DNA of 64,000 bases. Source: Vulcanisaeta sp. JCM 16161. Lineage in GTDB: Archaea; Thermoproteota; Thermoprotei; Thermoproteales; Thermocladiaceae. This document shows, in pieces, positions 57,598-64,000 of this stretch. The position numbers and the translations under genes were made by a program. Under the pieces are notes generated by a model. The model was given only the letters and a program-made list of their open reading frames with translations, did no database searches and was not told the origin of the DNA. Location: contig NZ_BBDO01000004.1 of the NCBI RefSeq assembly GCF_001316285.1, positions 62,001 to 126,000 of the forward strand, read 5' to 3'. The first letter of the stretch is position 1, and each line of letters opens with the position of its first letter.

Positions 57598-58143
57598 GTG
57601 AGCTCATCCATTGAGCTTGTGAGGAAGATATTCGATGAGTTGGTGGCAAGTAATTTACTTGTTAATGTTAAGGGCAGGAAGGATCCGCTGGTTTCTGAAT
57701 ACGTCATTAAGTACGGCGATAAGTGCCCCAGCATTGCCAGTATTGACGAGGATGTGAGCATGGATAGGGAGTTAACCTGGTATCAAGTATTAACTATGGG
57801 AATTGGCTTAAAGCTCAGCATAAATAGGGTCGGCTTAAGCCTGGGCTCAGGTGATGGTTACATAAGGATCACATTAAGGCTTATGAATGGTGATAGGTTG
57901 AAGGCGTCTGAGGAGCTCATAATGACCTGTGGAGAGATTAAGGACTCCATTTATGGTAAGTCAATTGTGGATTTATTCATTAACCTGGACGTTATCTCGA
58001 GGGTTTTAAATACCGTGAAGGAAAGAAGAAAGTTAAGTGATGATTATATTGATGAATTACTGAAATTCCTAAGTAATGCTAAGTCGAGGATTGAGCAGGA
58101 CATAAGAAGATTAGTCAGTGCCTATCAATGGTTCGAGGAGTGA
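57598..58143 (+). CDS. Hypothetical protein, 181 residues
   Basis: Predicted helical at both ends with a short beta part in the middle (YIRITLRLMNGDRLKASEEL). The end is a basic helix (AKSRIEQDIRRLVSAYQWF). I recognise no family. A TATA-like GCTTTTAATG at 57569-57578 fits the GTG at 57598 as a leaderless start. It is followed after 6 bases by the GH57 gene. Confidence 0.5.
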   Translation: MSSSIELVRKIFDELVASNLLVNVKGRKDPLVSEYVIKYGDKCPSIASIDEDVSMDRELTWYQVLTMGIGLKLSINRVGLSLGSGDGYIRITLRLMNGDRLKASEELIMTCGEIKDSIYGKSIVDLFINLDVISRVLNTVKERRKLSDDYIDELLKFLSNAKSRIEQDIRRLVSAYQWFEE

Positions 58144-58149
58144 TGGGTG

Positions 58150-59361
58150 ATGGTTAGGAAATTAATACTATTCCTCGAGATGCATCAACCAAGGAGGTTG
58201 AGGTATGGCGTGCTCGATAAGTTATGTGATTTAAGGGGTGATGAGGTTGAGGAGTCAACGATAAATTCCATAATATTCAATGATGAGGTGAATAGGGAGA
58301 TACTTAATAGGGTTGCTGATAAGTCGTACGTACCAACCTTGAGTTAATGAGGGATTTGGCCAATGATGGTTTTAAGGCGGCTATATCGATATCCGGTTCA
58401 TTAATTGATCAATTACTGATGTGGAGACCCGAGGTTATTGATCTATTAAGGGATTTGGTGAGGAGGGGCATTATTGAGTTGGTTGCTGAGCCCTATCACC
58501 ATTCCCTGGCATCATTCATTAGTGGGGATTTATTCCTCGAGGAGTTGAGGGATCATGTTGAGATGAATAGGTCATTATTTGGTCAGGCACCCGTTGTCTT
58601 CGAGAATACGGAGTTTCTCTATAGGAATGATTGGGGTGTGTTGATGGAGAAGGCAGGTGCGTCGGTGGTTCTCACGGAGGGGTTGATTGGGTACTCGGTT
58701 GGAGAAGCCCTACGTACTTATACGGCGCACCTAATTCGAGAATTAGGCTATTACTTAGGCATTACCGGTTGTCCGATGACATAGGCTTTAGGTTCAGTAA
58801 TAGGTCTTGGGATCAATGGCCATTAACCGCTGATAAGTACATGGCCTGGGTCAGGGCAACTCCGGGAGACTTTGTCCTGGTTGGTCTGGATTTTGAGACA
58901 TTCGGTGAGCATCACTGGCGTGAGAGTGGGATATTCGACTTCCTTACGTGGCTCCCAAAGGAAGCACGTAGAGCAGATGTTGAGTTCATACACCCATCAT
59001 CATTGGCGAATGATGAGCCCATTGACTATTTAGACATACCATCAGTGATATCCTGGGCCGATGTCGAGAAGGACGACAGCGCATGGCAGGGAAATGACCT
59101 TCAAAGAATAGCCCTTAATCACGTGGTCTCCATAGGCAATTTAATGAGGCGCATGGCCTTGAAAAGACGTGGAAATACCTACTAACGAGTGATCATTATT
59201 ACTACATGTCGATGAAGCACGGACCAAGTGGTGAGGTCCATAACTACTTTAATCCCTATAACTCGGCATTTACGGCGTTTAAGACAGTCGAGGACATCGT
59301 CGTTGGTATTACCTGCGCCCTCGCCAATGCGGGTAAGGTTAGGTCTCATGTAATTAAGTAG
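58150..59361 (+). CDS. GH57-family alpha-amylase/glycosidase, three frame breaks
   Basis: 404 residues after repair. Conserved GH57 motifs: FLEMHQPRR (motif 1), ELVAEPYHHSLASF (motif 2), VVFENTEFLYRND with the nucleophile Glu (motif 3) and GLDFETFGEHHWRESGIFDF with the acid Asp (motif 4). The last part has SMKHGPSGEVHNYFNPYNSA. The family hydrolyses or rearranges alpha-glucans such as glycogen. Breaks are near 58344, 58725 and 59170. Cellular location is cytosolic, with no signal peptide. Confidence 0.85.
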
Positions 59362-59370
59362 GTCATGTAA

Positions 59371-59862
59371 ATGGGCATTATGGTGAATAAGGTATTAATT
59401 ACCGTTAAGTCGTCCTTTGAGTATGGCGTAAGGCAGGACATTAGGGATTATTTGTTCTTCTTTGATAGGGGCGTGAATGTTAGGGCTACGGAATTCAGGG
59501 GCGTCTTAATAGTGGAGACTAATAGGGATTCTAGGTATGTGGCTAATCTTCTAATTAATGCGCCAATACCCGAGAGTGTCCTTACTTCGATAGTCCCGAT
59601 TATTTATGAGGGAATTTACAATACTATTAATGATTTAATGGTTGTTGTTCGTAAGTACGTAAGTAGTGATTGCAGGGCCTACGTTGTTAAGTGTAGGTTG
59701 CGTGGGTCATCAATTAGTAATAGTAATTGTGAGAATGCGATTATTAATATGTTAAGGAGCCTCGGCTTTCACGCGATGTATAGGGGTGATTCTGACTGCG
59801 CGGTTGTTGTTGAAGGTTTGGGTAATTGGTTTGGCATTTATGTTGGGCTAGGTCGTTTGTGA
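59371..59862 (+). CDS. Small THUMP-like RNA-binding protein
   Basis: 163 residues. KVLITVKSSFEYGVRQDIRD, VNVRATEFRGVLIVETN and NAPIPESVLTSIVPI fit the N-terminal part of TAN1-like proteins. AYVVKCRLRGSSISNSNCEN followed by a helix and AVVVEGLGNWFGIYVG fits a THUMP domain with cysteines in place of usual residues. It is a second, shorter relative of the gene at 50730. ATGs at 59371 and 59380 are both possible. Confidence 0.6.
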   Translation: MGIMVNKVLITVKSSFEYGVRQDIRDYLFFFDRGVNVRATEFRGVLIVETNRDSRYVANLLINAPIPESVLTSIVPIIYEGIYNTINDLMVVVRKYVSSDCRAYVVKCRLRGSSISNSNCENAIINMLRSLGFHAMYRGDSDCAVVVEGLGNWFGIYVGLGRL

Positions 59863-59890
59863 GGGTTTAGTGAAAGTTTCAGTAAACCCT
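59862..59890. promoter_or_regulatory. 29-base near-perfect palindrome upstream of orc1/cdc6
   Basis: AGGGTTTA-TGAAA-TTTCA-TAAACCCT, with single G bases at the two joints and at the centre, is symmetric except for those three positions. It begins at the end of the THUMP gene and lies about 62 bases before the Orc1/Cdc6 start. It could be an autoregulatory site or part of an origin; TTATATAG follows at 59901-59908. Confidence 0.6.
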
Positions 59891-59952
59891 AGGTCAAGGC
59901 TTATATAGTAACCAAAAACTATTTTTTTACCTCTCTACTAAAGAAATAGTAA

Positions 59953-61146
59953 ATGCCGAGGATTTTTAAGAACGAGGCTGCATTAACGCCGGAATATATA
60001 CCAAGTAAGTTACCGCATAGGGAGGAGCAATTGAAGCAGCTTGAGACGTACTTTAGCGGTTTCCTCGAGAATCCAGGCTCTATGTATCCAAAGGTCGTGC
60101 TCATTGGTAGACCCGGCAGCGGTAAGACGGTGACGAGTAGGAAGTTTGGGAGTTACGTGGTGAGGTCGAGTGAGAAGGTTAGGTATGTCCACGTGTCCTG
60201 CTTCCTCAATAGAACACTAAGTTCGGTGCTAAAGGACATTGGTGTTCAATTAAACATTGCAATACCAAAGAGGGGATTCTCAACTGAGGAGTTGCTTAAG
60301 ATGCTTTTAGACATGGTTAAGGAGAAGGACATGTACGCGGTGGTGGCCCTTGACGACGTATTCCACTTGGTCAATAATAGTGGCCCACATGCACTGGGCA
60401 CCTTGATAAGGCTTGGTGAGGAGTACGTAAGTAGGGGCGATAAGTATAGGTTTGGCTTAATCCTAATTAGCCAAGACCTGACCTTTAGGGACCAACTCGA
60501 TAGAAGCTCACAGAGTGCGCTTGGTAATGCCGTGATTAAGTTCGAGCCATACACCAAGGATCAGATATTCGAAATACTCCTGGCAAGGGCTCAGGAGGCC
60601 CTGATTGATGGTGTGTATGATGAGGAGATACTGGAGATGATCGCGGATGTGGCTGGGGTTGATGAGCAGTCATTGGATGAGCATAGGGGTGATGCCAGGT
60701 ATGCCATTGACATACTGTGGAGGGCCTCAAAGCTCGCTGAGATGAAGGGCGCGGATAGGATCTTACCTGAGCATGTTAGGGAGGCCATAAAGAATACACT
60801 TAGAGGTATTAGGAGTGATGAGTTGAGGATGCTGCCGCTTCATGAGAAGATATTCCTGCTAGCCATTGTTAGGAGTTTAATGAAGAATCCTAACTCGCCA
60901 TACATACCCTTTGGGACTGCCGAGGATGAGTATCAAATGCTCTGTGAGCAGTATGGTCAGGAACCCAGGAAGCACACTCAGCTGTGGGAGTACCTTAGGG
61001 ACTTGAATACGAAGGGCTTTGTTGAGACTAGAACATCGAGTAAGGGTATGAGGGGTAGGACGACATTAATCTCAATACCATCGGAGCCCCTGGAAACACT
61101 GGAGGAGGAGTTGGAAAAGATCATTAGGGGTGAGTTGGGTACGTGA
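59953..61146 (+). CDS. cdc6: Orc1/Cdc6 replication initiator
   Basis: 397 residues, intact. The AAA+ module has Walker A VVLIGRPGSGKTVTSRKFG and Walker B AVVALDDVFHLV. The first segment PEYIPSKLPHREEQLKQLE is the typical N-terminus. The C-terminal 100 residues (LPLHEKIFLLAIVRSLMKNP onward to KGMRGRTTLISI) form the winged helix that binds origin repeats. It loads MCM and defines origins. The next gene overlaps by 4 bases. Confidence 0.92.
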   Translation: MPRIFKNEAALTPEYIPSKLPHREEQLKQLETYFSGFLENPGSMYPKVVLIGRPGSGKTVTSRKFGSYVVRSSEKVRYVHVSCFLNRTLSSVLKDIGVQLNIAIPKRGFSTEELLKMLLDMVKEKDMYAVVALDDVFHLVNNSGPHALGTLIRLGEEYVSRGDKYRFGLILISQDLTFRDQLDRSSQSALGNAVIKFEPYTKDQIFEILLARAQEALIDGVYDEEILEMIADVAGVDEQSLDEHRGDARYAIDILWRASKLAEMKGADRILPEHVREAIKNTLRGIRSDELRMLPLHEKIFLLAIVRSLMKNPNSPYIPFGTAEDEYQMLCEQYGQEPRKHTQLWEYLRDLNTKGFVETRTSSKGMRGRTTLISIPSEPLETLEEELEKIIRGELGT

Positions 61147-61453
61147 GTATTGACTTCATAGAAGACCTATTCTCATCGAGGATTAGGGTTAGGGTGCTTA
61201 GGGCCTTGATTAGGTATAAGGAAGTTAATATAACGAAGCTCTCCAGGGAATTGGGCGTTAATTATAAGGTGATTGAGTATCACATAGAGGCCCTTAAGAG
61301 ACTTGGCATTGCGAGGAGAAGAGGTTTGGTAGGATAAGGATAATAAGGGTTAGTGAGGGTGACCCACGGGTTTTAGCGATTGAGCGCTTCTTCACAGAGC
61401 TTGAGCAGGCATTTGCTAACCAAGCTGGTTCGCAAAATCGAGGATCCTCTTAG
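61143..61453 (+). CDS. Winged-helix protein behind orc1/cdc6, one frame break
   Basis: IRVRVLRALIRYKEVNITKL, SRELGVNYKVIEYHIEALKR and LGIARRR form an ArsR-like winged helix. After the break near 61325 the frame continues RIRIIRVSEGDPRVLAIERF and ends near 61453, giving 103 residues. Its start overlaps the cdc6 stop (GTGAGTATTG), so the two are coupled. The end overlaps the convergent CitE-like gene by 38 bases, so the exact C-terminus is uncertain. Confidence 0.6.
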
Positions 61454-62257
61454 CCAACTTATAATGCACATAATCAACCAACTGGCCCTCAAGCTTATTG
61501 CCCCACGGCCCTCCTTAACGGCCTTCTCATAGGCCTCAACAACCCTCCTGGCCCAATTAATCTCCTCCTCACTCGGTGAGAATACTTCATTAGCCACTGG
61601 TATCTGGCTTGGATGAATGACCTGCTTACCAATGAATCCCATGGACTTAGCCTCAATGCACTCCCTCCTAAAGCCCTCAATATCCTTAATATCGAAGAAC
61701 ACCTTATCGATTGGGTCAACGCCATAAGCCCTCGCCGCGGAGACAACGACGGTCTTAAGGACTTGGTTTTGCTCGTAAGTCTTCACCACGCCACCAACCG
61801 AAAGCGCGAAGTCGGCTGCTCCATAGGATACTGCGGTAATGCCCTCACTCCTGACGATATCCTCGACCCTAAGCAACCCCTTGGCAGTCTCTATGAGTGG
61901 TTCTATTTCCCTGCCCGTAGCCTTATAAACAAAGCTCAGATCGAACTCAGCCTTTGGAATCACAATGCACTTAACGACATCGATCTTGTACACAGTATCA
62001 ATGTCTGCATAGAAGAAGGGTGTCTTTGGGTCATTAACCCTAACGCAGACCTCCTTACCCTTCCAATCAAGTTGCGGTAGTAATTCTCTTATTAACTTAC
62101 GTGCTGCTTCCTTACCGTCAATTGGCACGGCATCCTCGAGATCAATAATCACGGAGTCAGGCCTTAACTCAAGGGCTGCCTTCCTAATCATGTGCTCATT
62201 ATTACCTGGAACAAATAATTGGGACCTCCTCAAAACCACAGGAGATGCTGAATTCAT
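61416..62257 (-). CDS. CitE-like lyase (malyl-CoA/citramalyl-CoA lyase family), one frame break
   Basis: RRSQLFVPGNNEHMIRKAAL, DSVIIDLEDAVPIDGKEAAR, VCVRVNDPKTPFFYADI and KCIVIPKAE are the TIM-barrel signature of CitE with the Mg-binding acids. EPLIETAKGLL gives the Glu of the second site, and FIGKQVIHPSQIPVANEVFS the conserved His. Members cleave malyl-CoA, methylmalyl-CoA or citramalyl-CoA. Near 61495 one missing base changes the end to GQLVDYVHYKLAKRILDFAN, giving 280 residues. The substrate is not determined. Confidence 0.8.
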
Positions 62258-62277
62258 TCATTATTAATTTTTACTCA

Positions 62278-63233
62278 TTAAAACACCAAAACAGCCCTAC
62301 CCAAAACCCTCTGGTTCACTAAATCATTATATGCCTGGTTAACATCCTTAAAGCTATAAACCCTATAAATAGGCTTAATAACACCCCTATGAAGAAGGTC
62401 AACGGCCTCAAGAACCTCCCTTCTCGTATATGCGGCAGAACCAACTATCCTATGCTCCCTCATTACAGTGAGTGCGGGTCTCGTTAACCTAATCTCCTCG
62501 CCCTCTGTATTGCCTATCAACACCAACGTTCCCTCACGCCTTAACGCCCTGAGACTCTCGTTTATCGTGGCCGCACCCACTATCTCCAGGGCAACATCAA
62601 CATCCCTAACCCTTCTTGAGAACTCCCTGTCAGTAATGACTTCATCTGAGTACTTAGCCACAAAATCCGCCTTGCCAGGCGATGTTACAGATATTACATA
62701 CGCGCCAATACTCTTCAGATACTGAATAGTGTGTATACCGACACCGCCCCCAGCCCCTGTCACCAGGACCCTGGTGCCTGGGCCAACATTACCTAACTTA
62801 CTAGCGTGTATTGCTGTCGCCAGCGGACATACTGCTGCGGCGTACTTAACGTAGTCGTTATCCGGTAGCTCAAATACGTTACTCCTCGGTGCTATTACGG
62901 CCTCTGCGTAACCGCCTGGTCTGCCCTCACCGAAGAATTGAAGGTTGACGCATAGGTTCTCCTTACCAGCCCTGCAGTATGGGCATGTACCGTCAGTAAT
63001 GGCTCCAAATATGCCGACGGCCTTTCCATTAAGCTCACCAAATATTTCATGCCCAAGAACTAGGGGAGGCCTTAAATTCCTGAAGCCGCCTCTCCAAATG
63101 ACCAGGTCACGGCCGCAGATACCCTCGGCCCTTACCTTCACCACAACATCGTTGGGCCCAGGCTCGCCAATGTCGTACTCCTCAATACTGAAGGCTTATT
63201 GAATTCCCTCAACACTGCCGCCAATACTCGCAT
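62278..63233 (-). CDS. Zinc-dependent medium-chain alcohol dehydrogenase, one frame break
   Basis: 318 residues. The N-terminus MRVLAAVLREFNKP (ATG 63233) is joined by one added T near 63198 to SIEEYDIGEPGPNDVVVKVR. Zinc-site sequences: CGRDLVIWRG, GHEIFGEL, and the structural GTCPYCRAGKENLC. The NAD(P) loop is RVLVTGAGGGVGIHTIQYLK. Crenarchaeal relatives include alcohol dehydrogenases and acryloyl-CoA or succinic-semialdehyde reductases. It is 20 bases behind nothing else on its strand except the CitE-like gene, so the two may be one operon. Confidence 0.8.
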
Positions 63234-63366
63234 TACTGATGTGCGGGAGTGGACTGATTATTAAACTAACTAATACATATTTTATTTAGGACTTAGTGCT
63301 AACTCCCTTCAGTCAACTCTTTTCTGTCAAAGTAATACTTATTTCCTCAGCCCTACTTTATATTAC

Positions 63367-64000
63367 GTGGATACATGCGTCGTATTGCCCACGATAAACG
63401 AGGCCGATAACCTAAGGATATTACTGCCAATGCTAAGGAATTACCTAATTGATTATGATTGGTTCGTCGTGGTTGTTGATGATGGTAGCACTGACGGTAC
63501 CCAGGACGTTGTCACGGAGTTTGCCAGGGCAACAGGTAGGGCGGAACTTATCGAGAGAGGTGCTAGGCTTGGCCTGGGTAGCGCTATTAAGACCGGCATG
63601 AGGGCATGCTAGATAGGGGTGCCAAATCAATCGTTGTCATGGATGCTGACCTGCAGCACCCACCTGACGTTGTACCCAACCTTGTTAATGCCGTGCTTAG
63701 GGATGGTGTGGACTTGGCAATAGCCAGTAGGTATGTTAGGGGTGGTGGTATTGTTGGTTGGTCATTCAGGAGACTCGCCATTAGTAAGGGGGCTACGTAC
63801 ATGGCTAGGTTATTAATGCCCTGGACCCGCAGTATCAAGGATCCAATCAGCGGATTCTTCGCCGTGAATGCGGGCAGGTTAAGGGATGTGATCGACCTTC
63901 TCAGTGATTCCTCGGGTTATAAATTAATCCTAGAGTTGCTGACGCTGTTTCATGCTAAGTATGGCGATTCACTTAGGATTGTTGAGGCGCCGTACGTATT
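63367..64000 (+). CDS. Family 2 glycosyltransferase (dolichyl-phosphate mannosyltransferase-like), partial, one frame break
   Basis: At least 210 residues, running off the window. It opens MDTCVVLPTINEADNLRILL, then VVVVDDGSTDGTQDVV, and after a break near 63610 SIVVMDADLQHPPDVVPNLV (D-x-D), IASRYVRGGGIVGWSFRRLA and DPISGFFAVNAGRL. These are the DPM1-type GT2 motifs for making polyprenyl-phosphate sugars. The start is a GTG; TACTTATT about 26 bases upstream fits a leaderless transcript. Confidence 0.85.

Noticed and set aside
1..64000. Insertion sequences or integrated virus
   Set aside because: No transposase, integrase or terminal-repeat structure was recognised; the only repeat is the 64-base palindromic element.

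Overview
The window looks like a chromosomal segment of a hyperthermophilic, sulfur-metabolising archaeon of the Thermoproteales, most likely Vulcanisaeta or a close relative. The reasons are Orc1/Cdc6, ribosomal P1 and L31e, archaeal riboflavin synthase, the AGOG glycosylase, a PaREP1-family gene, tungsten AOR-family enzymes, many leaderless genes with a TATA box about 26 bases before the start codon, and moderate GC. The genus is inference; no rRNA is present.

Layout. 1-7.6 kb: housekeeping genes on both strands (membrane-anchored DsbA-like protein, zinc ribbon, cytidine deaminase, TrkA, MscS-like channel, UspA, a solo Cas4-like nuclease, ROK kinase, an FAD oxidoreductase/pth2/methyltransferase run). 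7.6-17.8 kb: AOR, enoyl-CoA hydratase, P1, site-2 protease, AGOG, phosphomevalonate dehydratase small subunit, peroxiredoxin. 17.9-34.7 kb: a respiratory sulfur island with two TatA proteins, ModE-like regulator, TatC, a HEPN/MNT toxin-antitoxin pair with PaREP1, thiosulfate:quinone oxidoreductase (doxD-doxA), two tandem regulators, a five-gene molybdoenzyme operon resembling the sulfur-reductase (sre) gene set, and a coiled-coil surface protein. 35-39 kb: BtpA, cobalamin adenosyltransferase, complex I subunits J, K and N. 39-45 kb: DsbA, AbrB-like protein and SWIM protein among three copies of a palindromic repeat, tRNA-Arg(GCG), KDG-aldolase-like protein and a GAPOR-like tungsten enzyme. 45-57 kb: metallo-beta-lactamase, SAM hydrolase, Ogt, MoaD, Cgi121-like, pncB, a 30-residue acidic microprotein, THUMP, L31e, a membrane-embedded double AAA+ ATPase and a pair of Cas4-like proteins. 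57-64 kb: ribC, GH57, THUMP, Orc1/Cdc6 with a palindrome upstream, CitE-like lyase, alcohol dehydrogenase and the start of a glycosyltransferase.

How the genes fit together. The molybdoenzyme carries a twin-arginine signal, so the nearby TatA/TatC genes would export it, the TorD-like protein would guard its folding, and ModE and MoaD link to molybdate/tungstate supply. DoxDA feeds electrons from thiosulfate into the quinone pool, while the NrfD-anchored molybdoenzyme would draw electrons from it for a sulfur compound. KDG aldolase and the GAPOR-like enzyme fit an Entner-Doudoroff route that reduces ferredoxin.

Sequence quality. About sixty reading-frame breaks fall in some 35 genes, including housekeeping genes. 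All that I could resolve are repaired by adding bases, usually one base in a short G, C or T run. I therefore treat them as missing-base sequencing errors and annotate each gene across its breaks instead of calling pseudogenes.
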